Below, one piece after another: positions 17,204-26,164 of a stretch of 50,041 nt of DNA. The DNA is taken from NCBI RefSeq assembly GCF_014639235.1, contig NZ_BMFU01000022.1, positions 1 through 50,041 on the forward strand, in the 5' to 3' direction. The stretch's first letter is position 1; the number at the start of each line of letters is the position of its first letter. The stretch is from Paenibacillus silvae. Its GTDB lineage: Bacteria; Bacillota; Bacilli; Paenibacillales; Paenibacillaceae. The position numbers and the translations under genes were made by a program. The notes under the pieces are model-generated. The model was not told the origin of the DNA and searched no databases. It saw nothing but the letters and a program-made list of their open reading frames with translations.

Positions 17204-17560
17204 TTATTTCTTCTCTGCGAGCCACATTGCGATGTGGGCAATTTCCTCATCCTGCAGTCGGCCTTTGAAGGAAGGCATGCCGCCTTTACCTTTGACAATA
17301 GTAGAATAGATTTTCTCTACATCGTCCTTACTGCCAATGTTTGCAAGAGCCGGACCTACGCCACCTTGAAGCTGGTCACCATGACAGGAAATACAGTTGG
17401 CTTTCACCAGTGTCTCGGCCTGTCCAGCGTCCATAGTGACTTCAGGCATGGTTGGCTTGGCTTCTTGAGCCACTTCCTCTTTACCTGGAAGCGTAAACAT
17501 TAAAACAATAGCTAAAGCACATGCTGCAAAAAATACCCCGCTCATGATCCATTTGTGCAT
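17204..17560 (-). CDS. cccA: Membrane-anchored cytochrome c (c550 type)
   Basis: A small electron carrier on the outer face of the membrane. An N-terminal transmembrane anchor (about residues 6-24) is followed by a linker and one cytochrome c domain. Heme attachment is C56-I-S-C59-H60 and the axial methionine is M95 in GKGGMPSFKG. Size (118 residues) and anchor type match B. subtilis CccA rather than the lipoprotein CccB, which has a lipobox. ATG 17560 has GGAGGGG 9 nt upstream. The gene stands alone. Confidence 0.88.
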   Translation of the reverse strand: MHKWIMSGVFFAACALAIVLMFTLPGKEEVAQEAKPTMPEVTMDAGQAETLVKANCISCHGDQLQGGVGPALANIGSKDDVEKIYSTIVKGKGGMPSFKGRLQDEEIAHIAMWLAEKK

Positions 17561-17709
17561 CCCTTATGTCCCCTCCAGAATGTAAGATCATCTAACCCAA
17601 ACTATCCCTATCATTATAACGGAAGCTGTCGATACATCATAGCATTTTGTGGTAATTTTTTGAACGAATCACAAAAGAGAGATAAATTGAAACGATTTTA
17701 GTTATTCAT

Positions 17710-18204
17710 TTACGTTCTCGGACCCTCATATACCATGCAATGAAAGGGCTTTAGCCCGCTTGGTGTTTGACGTTCATATGTATCATGGATGACAAAGCCG
17801 CTCTTCTGATAAACACGGATGGCACGATTGTTCCAGGTTAGTACTTCAAGATCGATGTCATTGGACGGATTCCGGCGTATAGCTTCCTGCACGATTGCAG
17901 CAACAAACGCAGTCCCTAGACCTTGACCGCACTTCTCTGGATGCATGCCGAGGCCAATACGTGTTACGCCCTGGAGAGGGAAAAATTGGGCAAATCCACA
18001 GACCTGCTCCTGTTGATCCAGGACGATAGCATACTGCTCTTGGCGAAGCTGTGCATCTCCAAATTCGACTTCCAATGCTTTCATCTGCTCCCAGGGAAGC
18101 CAGCTATAAATATTGTAAGGTGGATCATACTGCCATCCACATATAAGTTCTGCGTGTGTTTCCTCCATAGGCACGACATGGTACGCCACAGGGGTTCCAT
18201 TCAT
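17710..18204 (-). CDS. GNAT-family N-acetyltransferase
   Basis: A 164-residue acetyltransferase. The acetyl-CoA-binding segment is MHPEKCGQGLGTAFVAAIVQ, followed by the typical LEVLTWNNRAIRVYQKSGF. The substrate is unknown. ATG 18204 is preferred: an AAAGGAG site lies about 13 nt upstream. The frame extends to ATG 18237, which has only a weak site, so 11 more residues are possible. A promoter is seen on the minus strand at 18247-18275. Confidence 0.85.
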   Translation of the reverse strand: MNGTPVAYHVVPMEETHAELICGWQYDPPYNIYSWLPWEQMKALEVEFGDAQLRQEQYAIVLDQQEQVCGFAQFFPLQGVTRIGLGMHPEKCGQGLGTAFVAAIVQEAIRRNPSNDIDLEVLTWNNRAIRVYQKSGFVIHDTYERQTPSGLKPFHCMVYEGPRT

Positions 18205-18246
18205 ATAACAATGCACACTCCTTTCGTTGTTACTCATTCTCTGTTC

Positions 18247-18275
18247 ACTCTACAAAAGAGCGATTCATTTGACAA
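18247..18275 (-). promoter_or_regulatory. GNAT gene promoter
   Basis: On the minus strand: TTGTCA (18275-18270), 17 bp, TAGAGT (18252-18247). It sits just upstream of the acetyltransferase gene; if the longer ATG 18237 is the start, the leader is extremely short. Confidence 0.5.
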
Positions 18276-18450
18276 GACTCCCGCTCTGACCAAAAAAAGT
18301 GAAACAAAAGTTAAACTCATTCCGTTTATATTATAAAGGGATGGGTAAAAACATCATAAGGGCACGGACAGACGAAGTAAAATAAATGTGTTGGTTCAGG
18401 AACGCAGACACGAGTTGCCGCATCAGCTACCACACAGGATCAGGAAGCAC

Positions 18451-18497
18451 AAAAAAACCGCCGGATACATTCCTGCGGAGAATGTACCGGGCGGTTC
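18451..18497 (-). terminator. NlpC/P60 gene terminator
   Basis: On the minus strand, CCGCCCGGTACATTC pairs with GAATGTATCCGGCGG and is followed by seven T. The rest of the 18238-18566 interval shows no gene. Confidence 0.9.
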
Positions 18498-18566
18498 GAT
18501 GGGTTGCTTCGTATTTCGTTCCAGTATAGTTCATGATTCCAGCATCATGTTGATTACAGCTTGTCC

Positions 18567-19037
18567 CTATTCGAGGGCCAGTGACTCATATGCGTCCGTG
18601 CTCATAATCCGTTTAGCGCCAATGTAACGGTTAGCCCAGTAATCTTCACTTAAAGAGCTGATGGTTACACCTTTAGAAGAAGAAGAATGTGCAAATTTTC
18701 CACTACCAACGAAAATACCTACGTGAGATACGCCTTTACCTGTTGTGTTGAAGAATACCAGATCACCAGGTCTCATCTCCATGCGGGATACGGAATCACC
18801 CATGTCATATTGAGAGCTGGATTGGCGAGCCAAATCAATACCTAGTTTGTCGAATACATACCTTGTAAATCCGGAGCAGTCAAAACCGTCAAGCGTTGTG
18901 CCTCCGCTTTTGTATGTAGTTCCCATTGCTGAATCAATAACTTTATCCATCTTAGAATCTGCAAATGCGCTGCCTGCACCAAGTGATAATGCAAATGTGA
19001 GGCTAAGTACCGCTGCGGTCAATTTCTTCTTAAACAA
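18567..19037 (-). CDS. Secreted NlpC/P60 peptidoglycan hydrolase
   Basis: A 156-residue secreted cysteine peptidase expected to cut peptidoglycan stem peptides (D-gamma-glutamyl-diaminopimelate type). A signal peptide (residues 1-26, ending ...GSAFA) is followed directly by one NlpC/P60 domain with no wall-binding repeats. The catalytic cysteine is C54 in GFDCSGFTRYVF, with H105 in GVSHVGIFVG and H117 completing the site. The start is TTG 19037, 8 nt after GGAAGGGG; no ATG is near. Upstream lies a cyclic-di-AMP riboswitch, so synthesis is expected to fall when c-di-AMP is high, linking wall turnover to that signal. Confidence 0.92.
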   Translation of the reverse strand: MFKKKLTAAVLSLTFALSLGAGSAFADSKMDKVIDSAMGTTYKSGGTTLDGFDCSGFTRYVFDKLGIDLARQSSSQYDMGDSVSRMEMRPGDLVFFNTTGKGVSHVGIFVGSGKFAHSSSSKGVTISSLSEDYWANRYIGAKRIMSTDAYESLALE

Positions 19038-19051
19038 GTGATATACCCCTT

Positions 19052-19190
19052 CCAACGCCTGCGAGGTTAGCTTAAGGATTCGGTTGAAGGTCCCCTATGA
19101 TCCCTCTGTATCAAGATCAATTCACCCATAACTGGTTCCCCCGCTTCCCAGGTGCCAGGAATTTGGCTATGCTAGTTATGCACCTGAAAA
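19052..19190 (-). promoter_or_regulatory. Cyclic-di-AMP riboswitch (ydaO/yuaA class)
   Basis: Minus-strand RNA upstream of the NlpC/P60 gene. The class-specific blocks are present: GGGGGAACCA, TGGGTGAATTGATC, then CCGAATCCTTAAGCTAACCTCG and the closing GCGTTGG. A CAGGTGC...GCACCTG hairpin lies at the 5' end. These match my memory of the B. subtilis ydaO aptamer (CCGAATCCGTCAGCTAACCTCG). The 3' end of the aptamer runs straight into the ribosome binding site GGAAGGGG, with no terminator between, so control of translation initiation is likely. Confidence 0.88.
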
Positions 19191-19285
19191 AACGAACGAT
19201 AATTTAATTTTAAGGATTTAATTTTAAGTTGTTACAAATAAGGATTTAAAGATTACAAAGTTGTTACTAAAAACTCACTGCGCTT

Positions 19286-19314
19286 ATTGTACCAGAGGAG
19301 TGGGGCTTTGGCAA
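19286..19314 (-). promoter_or_regulatory. Promoter of the riboswitch-NlpC transcript
   Basis: On the minus strand: TTGCCA (19314-19309), 17 bp, TACAAT (19291-19286), preceded by TGG (extended -10). About 90 nt separate the predicted start from the aptamer. Confidence 0.75.
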
Positions 19315-19334
19315 CGTTTAGCAGTAAAATTAGC

Positions 19335-19374
19335 AAAAAAAACCTCGACCTTTGACGGGGAAAGGTCGAGGTTT
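19335..19374 (-). terminator. Terminator after the membrane-protein operon
   Basis: On the minus strand AAACCTCGACCTTT pairs with AAAGGTCGAGGTTT and is followed by eight T. It ends the 20.3-22.3 kb minus-strand operon. Confidence 0.93.
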
Positions 19375-19445
19375 GCGTATTTATACATAATAAAGCATCA
19401 ATGATTTAACATGAGATGGTAACAATTTTTCATTTTGTAAACGGT

Positions 19446-20291
19446 TTATCGATCATCCTTGGAAAATGTGGACTGCCATACGCGGAAGTGTGTACACACT
19501 TTCCATAAGCTGAGCAGGCTGCGGGCAAGTGGATAAGATTGCTGAAGGATCAGCCCGGTAAGACCGGTAAGGAACCATGACGCCGATGTGAATGCACCAA
19601 AAATCAGGAGATGAATGAGTCCCAGCATCAGTGCAATCCCGATGATCAGTAAGGTGCGGCGTACAGCAATCCATAAGCCCTTGAACGTTCCGTGAATACC
19701 GCCCTCCCCTTCCGGAGCCGAAGCGCCAAACTGCATATAGAGCATCGTATGATGTACAATCCATCCGTAGATGATCCACCCGGCAGCATAAGGAAGGGCT
19801 GGCAGAAGTAAATGAAGAGAATGAAAGCTGTCCATTAGTATGGAATACAGCTTTGGTATGAGCCAGTACGCCGGAAGTAATAACAGCAACGTACGTACGG
19901 TGTGCAGGAGCAGCATCGGTTTCCATAACTGTTTGATGCCACGGACAAAAGGAATTCGCTCTTCTGATGCATTAAAATGCTGCAGGGAATAGAGCAGGCC
20001 AGCCTGGAAGAGCGGGCTGATCAGCATGCGAAGCAGCAGCATACCGCACAGAATCCACAGATAGCGCTGAACCTCAGGGCCGGACAGGCTTAGCTGACTC
20101 TCCATTTTGAACAAAAGTGTGCTCAGTTCCCCCGCATCCTCTGTAGGATAACGCAGCAGGAGAGGAACTACTGCTGATTGAATCAGCCGATAAATAAAGT
20201 ACCCCCATATGAGCTGATAGATAAATAGAAGTGCGGCAATAAACATATGCTGACGGACGAGAAACCAGCCCTCACGAATTTTAGCTTTCAT
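19446..20291 (-). CDS. Multi-pass membrane protein of unknown function
   Basis: A 281-residue integral membrane protein with about five or six hydrophobic segments (near residues 14-40, 78-100, 120-145, 160-182, 212-235 and 238-258). I recognise no family motif. ATG 20291 has GAGGTGGAG 2-3 nt further than ideal but adequate. It begins 9 bp after the M1 peptidase gene and ends in a strong terminator, so the two form an operon. A role related to the peptidase is possible but unproven. Confidence 0.82.
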   Translation of the reverse strand: MKAKIREGWFLVRQHMFIAALLFIYQLIWGYFIYRLIQSAVVPLLLRYPTEDAGELSTLLFKMESQLSLSGPEVQRYLWILCGMLLLRMLISPLFQAGLLYSLQHFNASEERIPFVRGIKQLWKPMLLLHTVRTLLLLLPAYWLIPKLYSILMDSFHSLHLLLPALPYAAGWIIYGWIVHHTMLYMQFGASAPEGEGGIHGTFKGLWIAVRRTLLIIGIALMLGLIHLLIFGAFTSASWFLTGLTGLILQQSYPLARSLLSLWKVCTHFRVWQSTFSKDDR

Positions 20292-20300
20292 GTCTCCACC

Positions 20301-22292
20301 TCACCATGACAGACCTCCGAATATAACTTCAATGAATTTCGCAGCGCTCATGCTCCAGCGGGATTTGGTTTGCTCGTCCAGTCCGGCTCTCAAAAAATTG
20401 TTCATGTGTCGATTCTCCAGCACGATGTCGTACAAAGGGTCCGTCATTGCCCAACTGACAGGCGAGGTATACGTAAGCTTATACGTGATACGTTCCTCCT
20501 TGCCATCCCATTGCTTGGCTAAAGTATGACCATCTTCAAAGGCGATCCGAATCGGGATGTCTGGATAATCACTGCCTTTTTTGACGATAGTGATTACCGA
20601 CTCATACAGTGTCTTGCCATCTTTCTGAAGAGGGGCGACCTGAATTCTCTCCACGGCGAAATCAGCCATGCCGTTGTTATAGATGTATTGGTCAAAGTAA
20701 TCTGCCCAGGAGGTGGCAGTGACTTGCTCGACTACCTTTTGGAAATCAGCTGTTGAAGGATGTTTAAAACGATATTTTTTGACATAGGTGGAGAGAATGC
20801 GTTCCATTTTTTTGGCTCCGACTTGCTGTTCAATACCAAGCAGCACAAGCTTGCCTCGGGTATAGACGTTGGATGCGTATTGATTCTGGGAGTCGAATTG
20901 CCAGGAAGGCTGCGTTAAGGGAGCAGGAGAAGTGATCAACCCCGATTGTACAGGCAGGTTCGGAATCAGCCCGTACTCTTGCTCCATCAACTTGTCTTCT
21001 GCGTACGAAGTGAACCCTTCATCCAGCCAGGCTTCTTCGAATTCATTGCTCGCAACCATGCCATAGAAGTATTGATGTCCGATCTCATGTACAACCGTAC
21101 GCTCCAGATCATAACCCGGTGTTGAATCATCCGCGCCAAAGGCTGTAATCAAGGTCGGATACTCCATCCCGCCTGCGCCGTTTGCTGCTTTGGGCGGGAC
21201 AACGATAGACAAGGTAGCATACGGATAGGGACCGAACCACTTGCTGTAATTGGACAATGCCGCTTTGGCAGCAAAGAGATAACGTTCCTTTAAATCCTGA
21301 TGTGCCGGGTCGAGATACAGTTTAATGCGAACACCGGGTACGTTGGGGGCGGAGAAGGGCTCCTCGGCGTAGACGAAATCCGGTGAGGCTGCCCAAGCGA
21401 AGTCATGTACATCATCGGCATAAAATTGATAGATTTTCTCGCCGTTTTTCAAGATTGCCTGTTGGGTCGGAAAACCGGTTGAGGCCACCTTGTATGTCTC
21501 AGGTACCCGAATACGCACACTGTAGATGCCAAAGTCGGCATAGAATTCGGAATTGCCATGGTACTGGTGCAGGTTCCAGCCTTCGGTTGTACGACCCCGT
21601 CTGCCTGCCGGTTCATACGCACTGAGCTTGGGGAACCACTGGCCTGCCATCACAAAATCATCCGTTTTGCCCATGCGTGCAAAAATTTTCGGCAAAGTAA
21701 CTTCGAATTTGGTGCGGATCGTGATGCTTTCTCCACCTTTGACCGGTTTAGGCAGCCGAACCTTGATCAGCGTTTTATCTTTGATGTTTCCGTCGTCAGG
21801 CTGTACATACTGCATCCGGTGCAGCAGGGAGAGCCCGTCCTCCGTTTGCATATCTACTATTTTCATGGAGCCATAACCGTTCGCTGGCATCACATCCCCG
21901 CGGAGCTTTCCGCCGGATTCCTTCATAAATGTAGAATCTGCTGAGGAGAATGCGTTAGGGTACATATGAAAATAAAGCTCGTTCACCGTTTTTTTACCTG
22001 GATGGGTCCAGGTGATCGTCTGAGCGCCTTGCAGCAAGTTTCCATCGGTCAGCTTCACATCCATGTGGTATTCCACCACACGGTTGCTGTATACCTCGGC
22101 CGTAGGAGACTGCACGCTTTCCGGGGGAGCGGGCGCTGCGGCTTTGGCCTGGGGCTTGCCCGATTCCGGAGCGAGCACAGGCGATTCAGATGAAGTGGTG
22201 CGATCATAACCGAACGTGATCCATAATCCTCCGGCAAGCAAACAAAAGGCCAGGGATACAGTGAGCCAGCTCTTGGCGCGTCGTGGAATCAT
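20301..22292 (-). CDS. M1-family metallopeptidase, membrane-anchored
   Basis: A 663-residue zinc aminopeptidase-like protein. An N-terminal signal anchor (about residues 6-25) precedes a Pro/Ala/Ser-rich linker, an M1-type N-terminal beta domain, then the gluzincin domain. The zinc site H402-E403-I-G-H406 and the third ligand E424 in AWLDEGFTSY are spaced by 18 residues as in M1 peptidases. GGMEYPTL is the substrate-side GxMEN-like motif, with Tyr in place of the usual Asn. It acts outside the cell; the substrate is unknown. ATG 22292 has GGGAGGT upstream. It is followed by a membrane-protein gene in the same operon. Confidence 0.9.
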   Translation of the reverse strand: MIPRRAKSWLTVSLAFCLLAGGLWITFGYDRTTSSESPVLAPESGKPQAKAAAPAPPESVQSPTAEVYSNRVVEYHMDVKLTDGNLLQGAQTITWTHPGKKTVNELYFHMYPNAFSSADSTFMKESGGKLRGDVMPANGYGSMKIVDMQTEDGLSLLHRMQYVQPDDGNIKDKTLIKVRLPKPVKGGESITIRTKFEVTLPKIFARMGKTDDFVMAGQWFPKLSAYEPAGRRGRTTEGWNLHQYHGNSEFYADFGIYSVRIRVPETYKVASTGFPTQQAILKNGEKIYQFYADDVHDFAWAASPDFVYAEEPFSAPNVPGVRIKLYLDPAHQDLKERYLFAAKAALSNYSKWFGPYPYATLSIVVPPKAANGAGGMEYPTLITAFGADDSTPGYDLERTVVHEIGHQYFYGMVASNEFEEAWLDEGFTSYAEDKLMEQEYGLIPNLPVQSGLITSPAPLTQPSWQFDSQNQYASNVYTRGKLVLLGIEQQVGAKKMERILSTYVKKYRFKHPSTADFQKVVEQVTATSWADYFDQYIYNNGMADFAVERIQVAPLQKDGKTLYESVITIVKKGSDYPDIPIRIAFEDGHTLAKQWDGKEERITYKLTYTSPVSWAMTDPLYDIVLENRHMNNFLRAGLDEQTKSRWSMSAAKFIEVIFGGLSW

Positions 22293-22336
22293 CGATAAAT
22301 ACCTCCCGTTGACAAGCATCTACAGCATGTATATGT

Positions 22337-22364
22337 TTGCAATGGGCCAATTATTAGTTAAAAT
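22337..22364 (+). promoter_or_regulatory. ywhD promoter
   Basis: TTGCAA at 22337-22342, 16 bp, TAAAAT at 22359-22364, about 30 bp before ywhD. It lies in the divergent region shared with the M1 peptidase gene. Confidence 0.6.
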
Positions 22365-22393
22365 ATTTGTATCAACTCTTGGAGGCTGGAAAC

Positions 22394-22897
22394 ATGGACC
22401 AAAATGAGCAAAACGGCAAGAAACAGATTGCCTTGAATATCGTTAGTGCAAAAAGCAAACATAAAGGCTTTGGCGCAGGCTCCATTGATCTGAACAACCT
22501 TTCCCCGGTCATCATTGATCAGGGGGAAGCGAAGATTGACATTGGGGCAATGCATGCGAAGAGTAAAGTGGAGCGCGGCATCAAATTTTCAACGAATCGT
22601 GAAGATGTTCCGAATGGTCGTCAGGTGTGGCTGGTTTGGGTTGCGGTAGACCGTACCGAGCAAGGACAGCTGTATGGCGGAGCAACAGCTTGTGAGATGT
22701 GGATCGATACAGAAGCGAAGCGGGGCTGGAAGCTGCTCGCGGATCACGTCAATCGAATGGATTATGCCATGAAACGCCGCTTTATGCTGGATGAGCTGGG
22801 TCCGGAAGAAAAAGCAGCGTTGAAGACACTTCTCATCTCACACAATGAAGAGTGGTGGAACGCATCCCCGGATGAGTTGAAAGAGGCACTTGCCTAG
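22394..22897 (+). CDS. ywhD: YwhD family protein
   Basis: A 167-residue cytoplasmic protein matching from memory B. subtilis YwhD (shared blocks KVERGIKF, VPNGRQVWLVWV, TACEMWID, HVNRMDYAMKR, HNEEWWN). Its biochemical function is not known. ATG 22394 has TTGGAGG 8 nt upstream; the frame runs on to 22367 without a site. The neighbourhood supports the name: in B. subtilis ywhD is next to pbpG, speE and speB, and here the class A PBP gene and speEB follow, though the PBP gene is convergent with ywhD. Confidence 0.9.
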   Translation: MDQNEQNGKKQIALNIVSAKSKHKGFGAGSIDLNNLSPVIIDQGEAKIDIGAMHAKSKVERGIKFSTNREDVPNGRQVWLVWVAVDRTEQGQLYGGATACEMWIDTEAKRGWKLLADHVNRMDYAMKRRFMLDELGPEEKAALKTLLISHNEEWWNASPDELKEALA

Positions 22898-22921
22898 ACT
22901 GTCTGGAAAAAGAACAGTGCA

Positions 22922-22963
22922 AAGAAGCCCCGAACCGGATGATCTGGACTCGGGGCTTCTTTA
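22922..22963. terminator. Bidirectional terminator between ywhD and the PBP gene
   Basis: AGAAGCCCCGA and TCGGGGCTTCT form an 11-bp stem; T-rich sequence follows on the plus strand and A-rich sequence precedes it. It serves both converging genes. Confidence 0.85.
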
Positions 22964-22987
22964 TTCGTTTGGTTTTTTAAAGATATG

Positions 22988-25066
22988 TCACTCTACCCAC
23001 CAGCGTTTGAAATCACGCCACCAGGAATGCTTCTGTTCCTGTATCCCTTTTTGATTCTGTACCTCACGTGCTTTTTTATCCTGCGGTGAATCCTCTACTT
23101 CTGTATTTCCATAGCAGACCTCCGTAGGCTCGGTGCCTTCAATAAACACTTCTAGCCGTTTGTCCTCACAGCCGTTGCCAGCCAGCTTGCCCGTCTCCGG
23201 GTTAATGTAGACACTCACGACCTGATCAGGCACGGAAAAGATTTTGGGCGGTACACTTGCCAGAGCCTGCTCCGTGAATTGGGCGAATATAGGAGCCGCC
23301 CGGCGGCCGTCTGATGTGGATATCGCCTTGCCCTGATCATATCCAACCCATACAGCTGTGGATAGCTCAGGTGTGAAGCCAACCATCCAGGCGTCGGTGT
23401 TTGTAGTCCCGGTCTTGCCTGCCACCGGACGTTTGATCGCAGCGGATACCCGATTGCCGGTGCCCCCGTTTTCAAACACACTTTCCATTAAGCGAGTCAG
23501 TACATAAGCTGCTGCCGGCTCCACGACCGTTTCCGCCTTGGTCTGAGGGGATTCGTATATTACACGACCGGCCGCATCCGTAATTTGCAAAATGGCAATC
23601 GGTGGTGTCCGCTGTCCCCCGGCTGCAATGACCGAGAAGGCCGAAGCCATCTCTAGCGGACTTACCGGTGAGGTGCCGAGTGCGAGTGAAGGCACCGGGT
23701 TCAGCTTGCTTGTGATGCCGAGATTCTGGGCCATGCTGACTACTTTCTCAGGACCAATCTTCATAATGGTGTTTACCGCGTAGATATTGTCAGAAGCCGC
23801 AATGGCTTGCCGCAGATCAATCTCACCCAGATATTTATCCCCGAAGTTGCCGGGTTTGTAAGTTTTGCGGTCATTGTCATAGTGGAACAGCGTAGGCTGG
23901 CTATTGAAAATGGATGCACTGGTAAGCTGCTTCGACTCCAGCGCGGTCAGATACATGATGGGTTTAAAAGCCGATCCCGGCTGGCGTGTTGTAGCCAGCA
24001 CGTGGTTAATCTGATTGGTGCGATAATTTTTGCCGCCAACCATCGCTTTAATATAGCCTGTGCGCGGGTCGATGGACACGAGAGCCGTTTCCAGCTCGCT
24101 TTTTGCGTCCATGCCTTGCGCAACAGCCTGTTCAGCGGCCTTTTGTACACGCAGATCCAGTGTGGTATAAATGTTCAGCCCGCCGTGATCCAGCATCGCT
24201 TCACTGATGCCCAGCTCCTTCACGGCGATGTTTCGAATATAATCGCGAAAATAAGGCGCACTTTCCACCGTTTTGCGTTCGCTCTCCGGTTTGAAATGGA
24301 GCAATTCCTCATAGGCAGTATCAGCCTGCTTTTGTGTAATATTACCGGTTTCGATCATCGCTTTAAGTACAATGCGCTGTCGGTCCTTGGCATTTTTCAT
24401 ATGATTGTATGGCGAATAATAAGTTGGGCCCTTCGGGATACCCGCCAGCATGGCGCTTTCCGCCAGATCAAGCTGTTTGGCCGATTTGCCAAAGTACATC
24501 TGAGCCGCAGCTTCGATGCCATAAGCGCCATGTCCGTAGTAAATTTCGTTCAGGTACATCTGTAAAATCTCATCCTTAGTGTACTTCATCTCCAGTTGTG
24601 CGGTGTACATCGCTTCCTTGGCTTTGCGTGTCCATGTTTTTTCGTGGGATAAATAGAGATTTCGCGCCAGCTGCTGTGTCAAAGTGCTTGCTCCCTGAGA
24701 CATGCGCATATGCTGTATATTCACAAGGACTGCTCTGCCCATGCCCTGTATGTCAAAGCCGAGATGATCGCGGAATTTGCGATCCTCTACAGCGAGTGTG
24801 GCGTTCACCAGGTCAGGTGCGATGTTCTGAAGCTGGACCGGGATGGAATCCTTGCCGCCAGCAGAGAAGGTAGCAATGACTTCGCCCTTGCTGTCCAGCA
24901 ATCTGGAGTTTCGATCCGATTCGGCCAGAGGCAGACTGGTTGCGTATAGATATACCAAAATAGCAGCGCTGGCAATCAGGCCGAGAGCTGTAAGAATGGC
25001 CAGATTTTTAAATAATGCGCGTACACGGAACCCGCGTTTGCGGGTCTTGGCATTCAGCTTGTTCAT
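22988..25066 (-). CDS. pbpG: Class A penicillin-binding protein (bifunctional glycosyltransferase/transpeptidase)
   Basis: A 692-residue peptidoglycan synthase. A basic cytoplasmic tail and one transmembrane helix (about 20-44) precede the GT51 glycosyltransferase domain, with catalytic E94 in LAVEDRKFRDH and the second block QGASTLTQQLARN. The transpeptidase domain has S365-A-F-K368, S425-D-N and K551-T-G. A Lys/Glu/Gln-rich C-terminal tail ends in WWRDFKRWWVE. ATG 25066 has AGAGGAG 10 nt upstream. The pbpG name rests on the B. subtilis neighbourhood ywhD-pbpG-speE; the enzyme class is certain, the orthology is likely. Confidence 0.93.
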   Translation of the reverse strand: MNKLNAKTRKRGFRVRALFKNLAILTALGLIASAAILVYLYATSLPLAESDRNSRLLDSKGEVIATFSAGGKDSIPVQLQNIAPDLVNATLAVEDRKFRDHLGFDIQGMGRAVLVNIQHMRMSQGASTLTQQLARNLYLSHEKTWTRKAKEAMYTAQLEMKYTKDEILQMYLNEIYYGHGAYGIEAAAQMYFGKSAKQLDLAESAMLAGIPKGPTYYSPYNHMKNAKDRQRIVLKAMIETGNITQKQADTAYEELLHFKPESERKTVESAPYFRDYIRNIAVKELGISEAMLDHGGLNIYTTLDLRVQKAAEQAVAQGMDAKSELETALVSIDPRTGYIKAMVGGKNYRTNQINHVLATTRQPGSAFKPIMYLTALESKQLTSASIFNSQPTLFHYDNDRKTYKPGNFGDKYLGEIDLRQAIAASDNIYAVNTIMKIGPEKVVSMAQNLGITSKLNPVPSLALGTSPVSPLEMASAFSVIAAGGQRTPPIAILQITDAAGRVIYESPQTKAETVVEPAAAYVLTRLMESVFENGGTGNRVSAAIKRPVAGKTGTTNTDAWMVGFTPELSTAVWVGYDQGKAISTSDGRRAAPIFAQFTEQALASVPPKIFSVPDQVVSVYINPETGKLAGNGCEDKRLEVFIEGTEPTEVCYGNTEVEDSPQDKKAREVQNQKGIQEQKHSWWRDFKRWWVE

Positions 25067-25173
25067 GGAACGGGCTCCTCTCTTTTCTTTCCAGTATGGG
25101 ACGTGATTATCAGGGATATTCAATCTGCCTGCAAAGTAAACAAATTGTAGCCCATTTCAGCGTGAAAACCGTT

Positions 25174-25202
25174 TTGCAGTTGATTCGTCTATCGCGTATA
25201 AT
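25174..25202 (+). promoter_or_regulatory. speEB promoter
   Basis: TTGCAG at 25174-25179, 17 bp, and a perfect TATAAT at 25197-25202. The leader would be about 115 nt. No known riboswitch is visible in it. Confidence 0.75.
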
Positions 25203-25325
25203 GCAAAAGGGTAATGAAAAGGTAGGGTTCGGCACAACATACTAAAGCGTGTATGGACGAACATACCAGTGATTATGCATTGTCATGTGATCACTAATTA
25301 CTTTTACGGAGAGAAGGTAGCGATC

Positions 25326-26153
25326 ATGGAACTGTGGTTTACGGAGAAACAGACCCCTGTATTCGGAATTACCGCAAGGATCAAGCAGACTTACGTCACG
25401 GAGCAAACGGATTTTCAGGACCTTGCAATGATTGAAACCGAGGAATTTGGCAACATGCTGGTATTGGACGGCATGGTCATGACAACGGTGAAGGACGAGT
25501 TTGTATATCATGAAATGGCGGCACATCCTGCTTTGAACACTCACCCTGATCCGAAAAAAGTGCTGGTGGTTGGCGGTGGCGACGGTGGCGTAATCCGTGA
25601 AGTCATCAAACATGATACCGTGGAAAAAGCAGTTCTTGTTGAAATCGACGGTAAAGTGATTGAATACTCCAAACAATATTTGCCTGAAATTGCAGGCAAG
25701 CTGGACGAGCCTAACGTTGAGGTTCTCGTTAACGATGGCTATATGCATATTATTGAACATAAAGATGAATACGACGTCATTATCGTAGACTCTACAGAAC
25801 CTGTAGGCCCGGCTGCTCCACTCTTCGAGCGCGGTTTCTATCAGGGCATTTATGAAGCGCTCAAAGCAGACGGAATCTTCGTCGCCCAGACGGACAACCC
25901 TTGGTTCAAGGCGGATCTCATCCAGAAGGTGAACAAAGACGTCAAAGAAATCTTCCCGATCGTACATGTGTACGGCTGTAATATTCCAACCTACCCAAGT
26001 GGTCTGTGGACATTTACCATGGGCAGCAAAACGTATGATCCACTTGCGGTGGATGAGACTCAAATTTCGGAGATGGATACCAAGTATTATTCTCCGCGTC
26101 TGCACAAAGCGGCATTTGTACTTCCGAAATTCGTGGAAGATTTAACGAAGTAA
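25326..26153 (+). CDS. speE: Polyamine aminopropyltransferase (spermidine synthase)
   Basis: SpeE transfers aminopropyl from decarboxylated S-adenosylmethionine to putrescine, giving spermidine. The 275-residue protein has the cofactor loop GGGDGG at 83-88 and the catalytic aspartate D155 in IIVDSTEPVGPA. The N-terminal strand domain begins ELWFTEKQTP as in Bacillales SpeE. ATG 25326 has GGAGAGAAGG 6-7 nt upstream; the upstream ATGs at 25269 and 25275 have no site. speB follows 11 nt later, so putrescine supply and spermidine synthesis are co-transcribed. Confidence 0.98.
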   Translation: MELWFTEKQTPVFGITARIKQTYVTEQTDFQDLAMIETEEFGNMLVLDGMVMTTVKDEFVYHEMAAHPALNTHPDPKKVLVVGGGDGGVIREVIKHDTVEKAVLVEIDGKVIEYSKQYLPEIAGKLDEPNVEVLVNDGYMHIIEHKDEYDVIIVDSTEPVGPAAPLFERGFYQGIYEALKADGIFVAQTDNPWFKADLIQKVNKDVKEIFPIVHVYGCNIPTYPSGLWTFTMGSKTYDPLAVDETQISEMDTKYYSPRLHKAAFVLPKFVEDLTK

Positions 26154-26164
26154 AAGGGGATATC

